From Pseudomonas alcaligenes (GTDB taxonomy: Bacteria > Pseudomonadota > Gammaproteobacteria > Pseudomonadales > Pseudomonadaceae), in NCBI RefSeq assembly GCF_014490745.1, contig NZ_LZEU01000001.1:3003501-3067500 (forward strand): 64,000 nucleotides of DNA, in the 5' to 3' direction. A program made the translations under genes and the position numbers. Below, piece by piece: positions 9,401 through 18,015 of this stretch. The first letter of the stretch is position 1. Every line of letters starts with the position of its first letter. A model generated the notes under the pieces. It worked only from the letters and a program-made list of their open reading frames with translations, had not been told where the DNA came from and made no database searches.

Positions 9401-9470
9401 GCAGGACGATGATCAGCGACAGCACGGTGGCGAACACCGGCCGGCGGATGCAGATATCGGACAGGGTCAC
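6402..9470 (-). CDS. RND efflux transporter, inner-membrane permease (AcrB/MexK-like)
   Basis: This is a 1022-aa proton-driven drug or toxicant exporter of the HAE1 type. It opens with ICIRRPVFATVLSLIIVLLG (first membrane helix) and continues with a large periplasmic porter domain. TM4 contains GLVVDDAIVVLENI, with the two adjacent proton-relay aspartates. A second porter half and TM7-12 follow, so the length and domain duplication are complete. It overlaps the adaptor gene by 4 bp (ATGA), indicating translational coupling. No outer-membrane channel gene is nearby, so it must borrow one such as OprM. No local regulator is visible. Substrates cannot be told from sequence. Confidence 0.95.
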   Translation of the reverse strand: MTLSDICIRRPVFATVLSLIIVLLGLLAYQRLAVREYPNIDVPIVTVNVIYPGASPEIMESQVAQPIEDVLSGIEGLDFVSSISRSENTQITAQFRLGSNSDEAANDVRDRLGRVRSLLPEEIDEPMVQKVEADAQPVIWLAFHSQRYSAMEITDLLERVVQDRLQTIAGVSEVQIRGARSYAMRIWLDPEKLAAHDLTVQDVEDALRRQNVEIPAGRIESVQREFSVLSETDLKTPEEFDNLILDDSRGYLLRLADVGHAEIGAADERSLVRFNGRSAVALGLIKQATANPLEISDGLQQALPAIRELLPEGMELSIANDNSQFIRESIRNVYATIWEAVALVVLIIFLFLRSLRATLIPLVTIPVSLIGAFALMALMGFTVNTLTLLAMVLAIGLVVDDAIVVLENIHRHIEAGLSPLQAAFKGSREIAFAVVAMTLTLAAVYAPIGFMQGTSGKLFTEFAWTLAGAVLVSGFVALTLSPMMCGRLLKAHVPAQRHNRLYNLIEGFLNHLSYSYRHSLERVLRAWWLVLLGLAAILVLCAWLFAGLRSELAPTEDTGTIIGSINGPDGATLGYTSRYAKQVEEAYKSIPETNRYMVIAGFPTVAQGLSFMKLEDWSKRSRSQFEIRDELLPKLQDIPGVRAFPINRPPLGQSARNQPVNFVIRSSLEYAELQQYVDQLLAAVRDYPGLESLDTDLKLNTPQLKVTVNREQAVAVGTDVATIGRSMESLFGSRQVTRFKQNGEQYDVLVQLANVDRSNPDDLNRVYVRGRNDNMVQLSNLIEVRETVAPRELNHFNQLRAVTISANVGSGYTLGEALEHLEEKARTIFPPDTQFDYTGTSRDFKDSSAGVALIFALALVFIFLVLAAQFESFLDPLIILLSVPLSMAGALLALKLFGGTLNIYSQVGLVTLIGLISKHGILIVDFANHLLRQGHELHEAVRHAAEQRLRPILMTTGAMVLGSLPLAIASGAGAESRQQIGMVIVGGLLVGTFFTLFVVPTLYTLLRRWRPLLVEQGEMGLA

Positions 9471-10483
9471 GCGCCCTCCCCCCGCTCGACCACCCGTACT
9501 TCACGGCCCGGCACGACCTTCTGCCAGCCGGCACTGATCAGCGTCTCGCTGCCGTCCAGCCCCTCGACCACCTCGGCCTTGCCGCGCTGGCGCTGGCCGA
9601 TGCGGATCTGCCGGCGCTCGGCCTTGCCGTCCACCACCAGATTGACGAACAGCAACTGGCCCATGGGCATCACCGCTTCCTCGGGAATCAGCAGGGCCTG
9701 CGGGCGCTCGGCGAGGATCACCGAGACCTTGACGAACTGGCCGGGCTTGAGGCGATGGTCGGCGTTGCCGATCTGCGCACGGATCGCCTGGCTGCGGCCG
9801 ACTTCATCCAGGCGCGGGTTGAGGGCGATGATCGCGCCCTTGAAGCGCTCGCCCGGGTAGGCGTCGAGACTCAGCTCGATGGCCTGGCCGACGCCGACCT
9901 GGCTGACCGCCTTCTGCGGCACGCGGAAATCCACCTTGAGCGGGTCGAGCACTTCCAGGTTGACCACGTCGGTACCGGCACTGAGGTAATCGCCGACACT
10001 GACCTGACGCAGGCCAAGCACTCCGGCATAGGGCGCGCGGATCTGCGTCTTGTCCAGGCGGGCCTGGGCCAGCGCCAGGCTGGCGCGGGCCGCCTGCTGC
10101 TGCGACTGTGCCTCGTCCTGGGCCTGGGCATTGCTGGCGCCGCGCTTGAACAGCAGCTGCGCACGCTGGTAGCTCTTTTCCGCCAGATCGAGGTTGGCCT
10201 GGGCCTGGGCCAGCTCGGCACGGGCAATCGAATCATCCAGGCTGACCAGCAGCTCGCCGCCGCTGACCGCCTGGCCCTCGCGGAAATGCAGGCTGGCGAT
10301 GCGCCCCTCGACCTCCGGGCGAATCATCACCGACTCGTCGGAGCGCAGCGAACCGAAAGTTACCAGCTCGTCGCGCACCAGAGCGCGCTCGGGACGGGTA
10401 ACTTCCACCAGGGGCGCCTGCTCGGCCAGGGCGGCCTGGGCCAGCAGAGCAGTCAACAGCAACGTGGCGGTGCGGGCAATCAT
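9467..10483 (-). CDS. RND efflux periplasmic adaptor (membrane fusion protein)
   Basis: This is a 338-aa adaptor linking the RND permease to an outer-membrane channel. It has an N-terminal signal sequence (MIARTATLLLTALLAQAALA). A lipoyl half follows (VEGRIASLHFREGQAVSGGELL), then an alpha-hairpin at about 90-150 rich in Ala, Gln and Leu, the returning lipoyl half (IRAPYAGVLGLRQVSVGDYL) and beta-barrel segments. It has no lipobox Cys, so it is probably anchored by its signal segment or soluble. It is the first gene of the two-gene operon and overlaps the permease start by 4 bp. Confidence 0.93.
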   Translation of the reverse strand: MIARTATLLLTALLAQAALAEQAPLVEVTRPERALVRDELVTFGSLRSDESVMIRPEVEGRIASLHFREGQAVSGGELLVSLDDSIARAELAQAQANLDLAEKSYQRAQLLFKRGASNAQAQDEAQSQQQAARASLALAQARLDKTQIRAPYAGVLGLRQVSVGDYLSAGTDVVNLEVLDPLKVDFRVPQKAVSQVGVGQAIELSLDAYPGERFKGAIIALNPRLDEVGRSQAIRAQIGNADHRLKPGQFVKVSVILAERPQALLIPEEAVMPMGQLLFVNLVVDGKAERRQIRIGQRQRGKAEVVEGLDGSETLISAGWQKVVPGREVRVVERGEGA

Positions 10484-10567
10484 GGTCGACCTCTTCTCTG
10501 CCAGACTGCCGAGTCTACCGCCTGCGTCGCGCCTTGCCAGCCGCCGAAGGTGTTACGCCATATGCGC

Positions 10568-11347
10568 CTACTGGCGCATGCCGCGGCCGCTTTTCAGCAG
10601 GCGGATGCACACGGTGTAGAGCACCGTGCAGGCCAGCAGCATCATGCCGATGGCGACGCCGATATTGATGTCGGAGACGCCGAGGATGCCGTAGCGGAAG
10701 GCGTTGACCATGTGCAGGATCGGGTTGACCAGCGAGACCTTCTGCCAGAACACCGGCAGCAGGCTGATGGAGTAGAACACCCCGCCCAGGTAGGTCAGCG
10801 GGGTCAGCACGAAGGTCGGGATGATCGAGATATCGTCGAAGTTGCGCGCGTACACCGCGTTGATGAAACCGCCGAGGGCGAAGGTGGTGGCCGTGAGGAT
10901 GATCACGACAACCGTCACGCCCAGGTGGTGCACCTGCAGCTGGGTGAAGAACAGCGACAGCAGGGTGACGATCAGCGCCACCGCCAGGCCGCGCAGCATG
11001 CCGCCGATGGTGTAGCCGATGAGGATGGTGTGCGGCGATACCGGCGACACCAGCAGTTCCTCGACGTTGCGCTGGAACTTGCTGCTGAAGAAGCTCGACA
11101 CCACGTTGCTGTACGAGTTGGTGATCACCGACATCATGATCAGCCCCGGTACGATGAACTCCATGTAGCTGTACTGGCCAACACCACCGACTTGGCTGCC
11201 GATCAGGCGGCCGAAGATCACGAAGTACAGGGCCATGGTGATGGCCGGCGGCAGCAGGGTCTGCGCCCAGATGCGGGTGAAACGGCGCACCTCGCGAGTG
11301 ACAATGGTCTGCAGGGCGATCAGGTTGGAACGCAGTTCGGGACTCAT
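10568..11347 (-). CDS. ABC-2 type exporter permease (YadH-like)
   Basis: This is a 259-aa integral membrane protein with about six hydrophobic helices. It shows typical ABC-2 features: MSPELRSNLIALQTIVTRE and an amphipathic helix, the YMEFIVPGLIMMSVITNSYS segment, and SPVSPHTILIGY in the coupling region. The start at 11347 overlaps the stop of the ATPase gene by 4 bp, so the pair is translationally coupled. The frame stays open far upstream inside the ATPase gene, but that extension is antisense-like noise. It is homologous to E. coli YadH; the transported substrate is unknown. From memory the order matches PA2811-PA2812. Confidence 0.92.
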   Translation of the reverse strand: MSPELRSNLIALQTIVTREVRRFTRIWAQTLLPPAITMALYFVIFGRLIGSQVGGVGQYSYMEFIVPGLIMMSVITNSYSNVVSSFFSSKFQRNVEELLVSPVSPHTILIGYTIGGMLRGLAVALIVTLLSLFFTQLQVHHLGVTVVVIILTATTFALGGFINAVYARNFDDISIIPTFVLTPLTYLGGVFYSISLLPVFWQKVSLVNPILHMVNAFRYGILGVSDINIGVAIGMMLLACTVLYTVCIRLLKSGRGMRQ

Positions 11348-12276
11348 TTCGCCACCTTCGCCAGGTTTTTCTCCACCAGGGACACGAACAGTTCCTCCAG
11401 GCGATTGCTCTTGTTGCGCAGGCTCAGCACTTCGATCTTCTGCGCCGCCAGCTGGCGGAACAGCTCGGTGATGCCCAGGTTTTTCTCGACCTGCACTTCC
11501 AGGGTGTGGTGGTCGACCAGCACTGCCGGGTAGCCGACCAGTTGCGGCGGTACCAGCTGCGACTCCTTGAGGTCGAGCAGGAAGGTCTCCACGTGCAGGG
11601 TCTTGAGCAGCGCCTTCATGCTGGTGTTCTCGACGATCTGGCCGTGGTCGATGATGCCGATATGGCGGCACAGCTGTTCGGCCTCTTCCAGGTAGTGAGT
11701 GGTGAGGATGATGGTGATGCCCTTCTGGTTGAGCTCGGTGAGGAAGCTCCACATTGAGCGACGCAGCTCGATGTCCACGCCAGCGGTGGGCTCGTCGAGA
11801 ATCAGCAGGCGCGGCTCGTGCACCAGCGCGCGGGCGATCATCAGGCGGCGCTTCATGCCGCCGGAGAGCATGCGAGCGGCCTCGTTGTGCTTGTCCCACA
11901 GGCCAAGCTGGGTCAGGTACTGCTCGGCGCGCTCCTTGGCCACCTTGGCCGGGATGCCGTAGTAGCCGGCCTGGGTCACGACTATGTCGAAGACCTTCTC
12001 GAACTGACTGAAGTTGAACTCCTGCGGCACCACGCCGAGGCAGCGCTTGAGGGCGCTGGGCTCACGGTCGAGATCATGGCCGAACACGTTGACCGTGCCG
12101 CTGGTCTTGTTCACCAGGGTGGAGAGGATGCCGATGGTGGTGGACTTGCCGGCGCCATTGGGGCCCAGCAGGGCGAAGAAGTCGCCTTCGGCCACGTCCA
12201 GATCGATGCCACGCAGGGCCTGGAAACCGTTGCCGTAGGTCTTGCTCAACTGACGGATGGACAGTGCAGAACTCAT
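11344..12276 (-). CDS. ABC transporter ATP-binding protein (YadG-like)
   Basis: This 310-aa nucleotide-binding subunit partners the adjacent ABC-2 permease. It has Walker A GPNGAGKST at residues 38-46, the Q-loop region VVPQEFNFS, the signature LSGGM around 137-141, Walker B LLILDEPTAGVD and the switch His in LTTHYLEEAE. An extra C-terminal domain of about 80 aa, typical of DrrA/YadG exporters, follows the catalytic core. It is the first gene of the two-gene operon. The likely direction is export, because no binding protein is encoded nearby. Confidence 0.95.
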   Translation of the reverse strand: MSSALSIRQLSKTYGNGFQALRGIDLDVAEGDFFALLGPNGAGKSTTIGILSTLVNKTSGTVNVFGHDLDREPSALKRCLGVVPQEFNFSQFEKVFDIVVTQAGYYGIPAKVAKERAEQYLTQLGLWDKHNEAARMLSGGMKRRLMIARALVHEPRLLILDEPTAGVDIELRRSMWSFLTELNQKGITIILTTHYLEEAEQLCRHIGIIDHGQIVENTSMKALLKTLHVETFLLDLKESQLVPPQLVGYPAVLVDHHTLEVQVEKNLGITELFRQLAAQKIEVLSLRNKSNRLEELFVSLVEKNLAKVAK

Positions 12277-12344
12277 GTGGGATTCGCTTGCAGGAAAAGT
12301 GACGGGTTAATAGGGACTGGCGCGGCAGATTGCAACCATTGCCT

Positions 12345-12965
12345 TCAGGTTAGCGGAGTCATTACCGCGCGCTGGAAGGCCGGGCGGATGCGCAAGCGTG
12401 CATACCAGTCGGCCAGGTACGGCAGTTCCGGGCGCTCGATGGGCATCTCGAACCAGGCATAGACGAAGCAGCCGAGGGGGATGTCGCCCATGCCGAACTG
12501 GGCGCCGGACAGCCAGGGCTGCTGCGCCAAGGCCTGGTCGACCAGCCCCAGCAGCTCGCCGCAGCGCAGCCGCGCGGCTTCGATAGCGGCCAGGTCGCGC
12601 TGCTCGGGCGGGGTGCGCAGGGTGCCCCAGAACAGCTCGCGGAAGGCCGGCGCCAGGCTGGTGCTGGCCCAGTCCATCCACTTGTCCGCGCCGGCACGCT
12701 GCGCCGGGTCGGCGGCGTACAGGTTGCCACCGGCATAGCGGGCGGCCAGGTAACGGACGATGGCGTTGGACTCCCAGAGCACCAGGCCGTCGTCTTCCAG
12801 CAACGGCACCAGGCCGTTGGGATTGAGCGCCCGGTACGCCGGCTCGTTGACCAGGCCGAAGGCACCGCCGGCATCGATGGCCTGGTAGGCCACCCCGGCC
12901 TCCTCCGCACACCACAACGCCTTGCGCACGTTGGTCGAGTTCTTGCGCCCCCAGATTTTCAGCAT
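12345..12965 (-). CDS. Glutathione S-transferase family protein
   Basis: This is a 206-aa cytosolic GST. The thioredoxin-like N-terminal domain starts MLKIWGRKNSTNV, with Ser/Asn at the usual catalytic position. It contains the cis-Pro loop NGLVPLLEDDG and the glutathione-binding ESNAIVRYLA motif around residues 65-75. The C-terminal helical domain contains FGMGDIPLGCFVYAWFE, close to the family N-capping box. I chose the ATG at 12965 over an upstream in-frame ATG because the GST fold begins there. From memory the position beside the ABC exporter and FadE matches P. aeruginosa PA2813. Confidence 0.92.
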   Translation of the reverse strand: MLKIWGRKNSTNVRKALWCAEEAGVAYQAIDAGGAFGLVNEPAYRALNPNGLVPLLEDDGLVLWESNAIVRYLAARYAGGNLYAADPAQRAGADKWMDWASTSLAPAFRELFWGTLRTPPEQRDLAAIEAARLRCGELLGLVDQALAQQPWLSGAQFGMGDIPLGCFVYAWFEMPIERPELPYLADWYARLRIRPAFQRAVMTPLT

Positions 12966-13058
12966 CGAAGCTTTCCTTGTTGCCAGTGCCCCGGACATGG
13001 GGCTGCAGGCATGCACCCTAGCAGCCTGGGCGCCAGAGAAAAGACGGCAATGTTGATG

Positions 13059-13733
13059 TTACCTATCGACAGCCTTCATGGCGGCCACCTCGGCCTGCAG
13101 GTCGCCGCTGAGAAACGCCGCGCCTTCGCTGAACAGGTGCGGGTAATGCTGCTGCAGATGGCCGAAGAACAGCTCCAGCGGCAGGTCGTCGAACTGGCCA
13201 TGGTCGTGCAGGTATTCCATGTAGCGCTCGCCCGCATCGTTGTACGGGTGGAACAGACTGTCACTGCGTCCGTCGAACTCCAGCGGCGCCACCTTGAACA
13301 GTCGGCACAGGGCCAGGTTGAACGCCGGCGTGGCCTTGACCCAGCGGCCGTCGAGCAGCAGCGCGGTGTAGCCGTGCATGGCGAACACCTCGCTGCGCAG
13401 GATTTCCAGCAGGCGCGGGGTGGACAGGTGGTTGCGCACGTCGGCCAGGCCGATCCGCGCGGGAATCCCGCAGTGCCGGGCGCAGGCCGCCAGCAACAGG
13501 GCCTTGGGCACGCAGTAGGACTCGCCGACCTGCAGCGCGTGGCTGGCCTTGAGCGTCTGCGGGTCGCGGCTGAAGGTGTAGGGGTTGTAGCGAATCTGGT
13601 CGCGCACCGCCAGGTACAGGTTGACTGCCTGCTCGCGCGGGTCGCGGCTGGCCCCGCGCCAACGTTCGGCGAACTCGACCACCAGCGGGTGGTCACTATC
13701 CAGGTAACGGCCGGGTTGCAGGCAGGACTGCAT
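13059..13733 (-). CDS. Transglutaminase-like superfamily protein
   Basis: This is a 224-aa soluble protein with the transglutaminase-like protease fold. The candidate triad is Cys74 (ESYCVPKALLLAA), His120 (AMHGYTALL) and Asn/Asp around 139 (WVKATPAFN). The early DQIRYNPYTFSRDPQTLKAS stretch is typical of bacterial members that act as cysteine peptidases or amidases. No signal peptide is visible from the ATG at 13733. It is divergent from fadE, and from memory this pairing is conserved in Pseudomonas. The substrate is unknown. Confidence 0.8.
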   Translation of the reverse strand: MQSCLQPGRYLDSDHPLVVEFAERWRGASRDPREQAVNLYLAVRDQIRYNPYTFSRDPQTLKASHALQVGESYCVPKALLLAACARHCGIPARIGLADVRNHLSTPRLLEILRSEVFAMHGYTALLLDGRWVKATPAFNLALCRLFKVAPLEFDGRSDSLFHPYNDAGERYMEYLHDHGQFDDLPLELFFGHLQQHYPHLFSEGAAFLSGDLQAEVAAMKAVDR

Positions 13734-13884
13734 AAGCACTCTCCAGAGGATTTGCTCCAGTCTATCCAGGCGTCCTGCCGCAAAAAGCGGCGATCCGGCC
13801 AAGCTCACCGCCCTTGTCGCCAACCCGGCACAAAACAGGGGCCAAGCTCGTGCGGGGCTCGCCCGCCATCATGGAGGATTCAGC

Positions 13885-16332
13885 ATGCTCGCCATCTGGC
13901 TTGTGCTACTGGTGCTCGGCACCACCTACCTGATCCATCGGCGTACCGCGGCCGTCACCACCCTCGCCCTGCTCGCCGCCTACCTGGTCGCCATGGCCAT
14001 GTTCGCCAGCGCGCCCGCCTGGCTGCTGCTTCTGCTCGGCGCCGCATGGCTGCTGCCGAGCCTGGCGCTGGCCCTGCCCGAGCTGCGCCGCAAGCTGTTC
14101 AGCGCGCCGCTGTTCGCCTGGTTCCAGCGGGTATTGCCCCCCATGTCGGCGACCGAGCGCGAAGCCATCGAGGCCGGCACCGTGTGGTGGGACGGCGAGC
14201 TGTTCAGCGGCCGGCCGGACTGGCACAAGCTGCTGGCCTACCCGCAAGCACGGCTCAACGAGGAAGAACAGGCCTTCATCGACGGCCCGGTGGAAGAGCT
14301 CTGCGCCATGGTCAGCGACTGGGATATCGGCCAGCGCCTGGATCTGCCGGAAAAGGCCTGGGAACACATCAAGCAGCACGGTTTTTTCGCCCTGATCATT
14401 CCCCGGGAATATGGTGGCAAAGGTTTCTCCGCCTACGCCCACTCGCAGGTGGCGATGAAGCTGGCGACCCGCAGCGGTGACCTGGCTTCCACCGTGATGG
14501 TGCCCAACTCCCTCGGCCCGGCCGAACTGCTGCTGCACTACGGCACCGAGGAGCAGCGCAACCACTACCTGCCACGCCTGGCCCGCGGCGAGGACATCCC
14601 CTGCTTCGCCCTCACCGGCCCGCTGGCCGGCTCCGATGCCGGCGCCATGCCGGACGTGGGGATCATCTGCAAGGGCCAGTGGCAGGGCGAGGAAGTCCTC
14701 GGCCTGCGCCTGAACTGGGAGAAGCGCTATATCACCCTTGGCCCGGTAGCCACCCTGCTCGGCCTGGCCTTCAAGGCCCACGACCCGGATCACCTGCTCG
14801 GCGACCGGGAAGACCTCGGCATCAGCCTGGCGCTGATTCCCACCGACACTCCCGGGGTGGAAATCGGTCGCCGCCACCTGCCACTGGGCGCCGCCTTCAT
14901 GAACGGGCCGAACGCCGGCAAGGATGTGTTCATCCCGCTGGACTACCTGATCGGCGGCCCGGAGTACCTCGGTAAGGGCTGGATGATGCTGATGAACTGC
15001 CTGTCGGTCGGCCGCTCCATCTCGCTGCCGGCGGTGGGCACCGGCGCGGCCAAGTTCACCAGCCTGGTCAGCGGCCAGTACAGCCGCATCCGCGAGCAGT
15101 TCAACGTGCCGCTGGCAGCTTTCGAAGGTATCCAGGAAGCGCTGGCGCAGATCGGTGGCAATGCCTGGCTGATGGACAGCGCGCGCCGGCTCACCGCCAG
15201 CGCGGTGGATCTCGGCGAGAAACCCTCGGTGCTGTCCGCGGTGCTCAAGTACCACCTGACCGAGCGCGGCCGCAGCTGCATCGCCCACGCCATGGATATC
15301 CACGGTGGCAAGGGCATCATCATGGGCCCCAACAACTACCTGGGCCGCTCCTGGCAGGCCGCGCCGATCTTCATCACGGTGGAAGGCGCCAACATCCTCT
15401 CGCGCAACCTGATGATCTTCGGCCAGGGGGCGATCCGCTGCCATCCCTATGTGCTCAAGGAGATGGCCCTGGCCGGGCGTACCGACCACCAGCAGGCCCT
15501 GCACGAGTTCGACGAGCTACTGCTGCAGCACCTCGGCTTCGCCGTCGGCAACGCCGCCAGCAGCCTGCTGCTGGGCCTGAGCCTGGGGCGCTTCGGCGAC
15601 GCGCCGGGAGACAACCTCAGCCGCCCATACTTCCGCGCCCTCGACCGCCTCGCCGCCGCCTTCGCCCTGCTCGCCGACAGCAGCATGCTGTTGCTCGGCG
15701 GCGAGCTGAAGCGCCGCGAACGCCTGTCCGCCCGCCTCGGCGACGTACTCAGCCACCTGTACCTGGCTTCGGCCGCGCTCAAGCGCTACCACGACCAGGG
15801 CTGCCCGGCGCAGCAGCAGGCGTTGCTGCGCTGGGCGCTGGAAGACAGTCTGCAGCGCGGCGAACAGGCGCTGGAGGCGCTGCTCGACAACTTCCCCAGC
15901 CGCGCCTTCGCCTGCCTGCTGCGCATGCTGACCTTCCCCCTCGGTCGCCGCCACCGCGGCCCGGGCGACCGGCTGGATGCCGAGGTCGCCGCCATCCTCG
16001 GCCGGCCGCGCGGCGATGCAGCTCTGGAAGCCATCCTCGATGGCTGCTATCGCCCGCATGGCGACCAGGATCCGGTCGGCGCCCTGCAGCATGCCGCGGA
16101 GCAACTGGACACCGTACAGCCGCTGCACCGGAAACTGCGCCAGGCCCTGCATGAAGATCGCCTGCAGCCCCTGGCCGGCGAAGACCTGATCGATGCCGCC
16201 GAGCGCAGTGCCCTGCTCGCTGCCGACGAAGCCAGCAGCCTGCGCCAGGCCGAAGCGGCACGGCGACGGGTGATCGATGTCGACGATTTCAGCCAGGAGG
16301 AACTCAAGCTCGGCCGCGGCAAGGTGCGCTGA
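13885..16332 (+). CDS. fadE: Acyl-CoA dehydrogenase FadE (membrane-anchored)
   Basis: This 815-aa protein should catalyse the first step of fatty-acid beta-oxidation, acyl-CoA to trans-2-enoyl-CoA with FAD. Residues 1-65 carry two or three hydrophobic helices, as in E. coli FadE (814 aa). The acyl-CoA dehydrogenase core follows: FALTGPLAGSDAGAMPD (substrate and FAD region), then AMDIHGGKGIIMGPNNYLGR and ITVEGANILSRN, which carries the likely catalytic Glu. A FadE-specific C-terminal domain of about 250 aa (DUF1974) completes it. GGAGGA precedes the ATG. The electron acceptor is probably an ETF or another membrane-associated carrier. Confidence 0.96.
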   Translation: MLAIWLVLLVLGTTYLIHRRTAAVTTLALLAAYLVAMAMFASAPAWLLLLLGAAWLLPSLALALPELRRKLFSAPLFAWFQRVLPPMSATEREAIEAGTVWWDGELFSGRPDWHKLLAYPQARLNEEEQAFIDGPVEELCAMVSDWDIGQRLDLPEKAWEHIKQHGFFALIIPREYGGKGFSAYAHSQVAMKLATRSGDLASTVMVPNSLGPAELLLHYGTEEQRNHYLPRLARGEDIPCFALTGPLAGSDAGAMPDVGIICKGQWQGEEVLGLRLNWEKRYITLGPVATLLGLAFKAHDPDHLLGDREDLGISLALIPTDTPGVEIGRRHLPLGAAFMNGPNAGKDVFIPLDYLIGGPEYLGKGWMMLMNCLSVGRSISLPAVGTGAAKFTSLVSGQYSRIREQFNVPLAAFEGIQEALAQIGGNAWLMDSARRLTASAVDLGEKPSVLSAVLKYHLTERGRSCIAHAMDIHGGKGIIMGPNNYLGRSWQAAPIFITVEGANILSRNLMIFGQGAIRCHPYVLKEMALAGRTDHQQALHEFDELLLQHLGFAVGNAASSLLLGLSLGRFGDAPGDNLSRPYFRALDRLAAAFALLADSSMLLLGGELKRRERLSARLGDVLSHLYLASAALKRYHDQGCPAQQQALLRWALEDSLQRGEQALEALLDNFPSRAFACLLRMLTFPLGRRHRGPGDRLDAEVAAILGRPRGDAALEAILDGCYRPHGDQDPVGALQHAAEQLDTVQPLHRKLRQALHEDRLQPLAGEDLIDAAERSALLAADEASSLRQAEAARRRVIDVDDFSQEELKLGRGKVR

Positions 16333-16342
16333 GCCGGCGGGC

Positions 16343-16371
16343 GGGACAGCGGGCGCGCGCAGCCCTATAAT
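16343..16371 (+). promoter_or_regulatory. Sigma-70-like promoter for the 16405 gene
   Basis: A perfect TATAAT lies at 16366-16371, with GGGACA 17 bp upstream (16343-16348). It sits 33 nt before the start codon of the small conserved gene. The -35 is weak; the -10 is the reason for the call. Confidence 0.4.
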
Positions 16372-16404
16372 CGCGCGCTCGTTTTTGCTTTCAGGATCAC
16401 CGCC

Positions 16405-16815
16405 ATGGCCAACGCCTATCTCGACCATCACCTCGCCCTGCTCACCCACCTGCGCGGCATCTTGGTGGCGCTCGGCGAAGCCGACCAGGTTGCCGACGAC
16501 ACCCATGCCCTGTTCCTCGAGCGCTTCGACGAACTGCTGGTCGACCTGCCGAACGACCCGGAAGGCAGCCAGTATCTGGGCCAGGATCTGCTCAGCCAGA
16601 TCTTCCACCGCTACCCGCAGATCGCCCACCTGGTGCCGCGCGACCTACTGTGGTTCTTCGGCGGCGACTGCCTGCACTTCATGCCCGACGAGGAAATCGC
16701 CCTGTTCCAGGCCCTCGACGAGCGCCGCTACGAAGCCGAGGCCAACGGCGAGCCGTTTGACTGGAACAGCGAGAAGCAACTGCTGGCCCTGCCGCCGGAA
16801 AGCAGCAAGCACTGA
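16405..16815 (+). CDS. Conserved hypothetical protein downstream of fadE
   Basis: This is a 136-aa acidic cytoplasmic protein with no signal peptide or membrane segment. It starts MANAYLDHHLALLTHLRG and contains the tract HRYPQIAHLVPRDLLWFFGGDCLHFMPDEE. I do not recognise a characterised domain, but from memory the sequence and its position after fadE are conserved in Pseudomonas (PA2816/PA2817 area). It has its own candidate promoter and ends 13 nt before an intrinsic terminator, so it is probably monocistronic. The function is unknown. Confidence 0.85.
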   Translation: MANAYLDHHLALLTHLRGILVALGEADQVADDTHALFLERFDELLVDLPNDPEGSQYLGQDLLSQIFHRYPQIAHLVPRDLLWFFGGDCLHFMPDEEIALFQALDERRYEAEANGEPFDWNSEKQLLALPPESSKH

Positions 16816-16827
16816 TCCCGGCGCAAG

Positions 16828-16866
16828 AAAAAAGCCCGCACGGCATGACCGGCGGGCCTTTTTTCA
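16828..16866 (+). terminator. Intrinsic terminator of the 16405 gene
   Basis: AAGCCCGC and GCGGGCCTT form a GC-rich stem followed by TTTTTT, 13 nt after the stop codon. A-tracts on the other side make it potentially bidirectional, so it could also catch leftover tRNA-array transcription. Confidence 0.85.
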
Positions 16867-16885
16867 TGGCGCTGTTTACGCGCAA

Positions 16886-16922
16886 ACAAAAACGCCGCTC
16901 GATTGAGCGGCGTTTCTGTTTA
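16886..16922 (-). terminator. Terminator of the tRNA Gly/Glu array
   Basis: Read on the minus strand, GCCGCTCAATCGAGCGGC forms a hairpin followed by a T-run. It lies just downstream of the last tRNA-Gly of the leftward transcript. Related hairpins (CGCCGCTCGACCGAGCGGCG on the plus strand) recur in each upstream repeat unit. Confidence 0.8.
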
Positions 16923-16924
16923 TT

Positions 16925-17000
<76 letters not shown>

Positions 17001-17020
17001 ATGTAACTTGGTACCAAAAA

Positions 17021-17096
17021 TGGCGTCCCCTAGGGGACTCGAACCCCTGTTACCGCCGTGAAAGGGCGGTGTCCTAGGCCACTAGACGAAGGGGAC
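17021..17096 (-). tRNA. tRNA-Glu(UUC)
   Basis: The 76-nt gene starts GTCCCCTTCGTCTAG on the minus strand. The anticodon loop CTTTCAC gives anticodon TTC, and CCA is encoded. It lies 20 nt upstream, in transcription order, of the preceding-listed tRNA-Gly. Confidence 0.97.
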
Positions 17097-17211
17097 GTGG
17101 CCCGGAGCTTAACAGCTTTCCGGCTTCCCATGCCTGGTGTTGCCACCTGACACTGGAAGTATCTTGCACTTTAACGAAAACGCCGCTCGACCGAGCGGCG
17201 CCTCGTGAATT

Positions 17212-17287
<76 letters not shown>

Positions 17288-17307
17288 ATGTCACTTGGTA
17301 CCAAAAA

Positions 17308-17383
17308 TGGCGTCCCCTAGGGGACTCGAACCCCTGTTACCGCCGTGAAAGGGCGGTGTCCTAGGCCACTAGACGAAGGGGAC
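17308..17383 (-). tRNA. tRNA-Glu(UUC)
   Basis: This copy is identical to the tRNA-Glu at 17021-17096, 287 bp away. It has anticodon TTC and an encoded CCA. Confidence 0.97.
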
Positions 17384-17498
17384 GTGGCCCGGAGCTTAAC
17401 AGCTTTCCGGCTTCCCATGCCTGGTGTTGCCACCTGACACTGGAAGTATCTTGCACTTTAACGAAAACGCCGCTCGACCGAGCGGCGCCTCGTGAATT

Positions 17499-17574
<76 letters not shown>

Positions 17575-17594
17575 ATGTAACTTGGTACCAAAAA

Positions 17595-17670
17595 TGGCGT
17601 CCCCTAGGGGACTCGAACCCCTGTTACCGCCGTGAAAGGGCGGTGTCCTAGGCCACTAGACGAAGGGGAC
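17595..17670 (-). tRNA. tRNA-Glu(UUC)
   Basis: This is the third tRNA-Glu(UUC) copy, identical to the others, with an encoded CCA. Confidence 0.97.
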
Positions 17671-17785
17671 GTGGCCCGGAGCTTAACAGCTTTCCGGCTT
17701 CCCATGCCTGGTGTTGCCACCTGACACTGGAAGTATCTTGCACTTTAACGAAAACGCCGCTCGACCGAGCGGCGCCTCGTGAATT

Positions 17786-17861
<76 letters not shown>

Positions 17862-17865
17862 AAAC

Positions 17866-17941
17866 TGGCGTCCCCTAGGGGACTCGAACCCCTGTTACCG
17901 CCGTGAAAGGGCGGTGTCCTAGGCCACTAGACGAAGGGGAC
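17866..17941 (-). tRNA. tRNA-Glu(UUC), first gene of the array transcript
   Basis: This is the fourth tRNA-Glu(UUC) copy and the first transcribed. It lies about 75 nt downstream of a strong promoter at 18016-18044 on the minus strand. Confidence 0.97.
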
Positions 17942-18015
17942 GTGGCCCGGAGCTTACAACAGCTTTCCGGCTTTCAGCGCTTGGCGTTTCCGCTAACACG
18001 CTGGAAGTGGCGCGC

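Noticed and set aside
6642..9860. Long open frame on the plus strand opposite the RND permease (over 1000 codons).
   Set aside because: It is the antisense of a clearly real gene; the composition is Gln/His/Arg/Ala-rich low-complexity typical of high-GC antisense frames, and no motif is present.
11348..11899. Upstream extension of the ABC permease frame (about 180 codons).
   Set aside because: It lies inside the ATPase gene in another frame; the permease clearly starts at 11347 with a 4-bp overlap.
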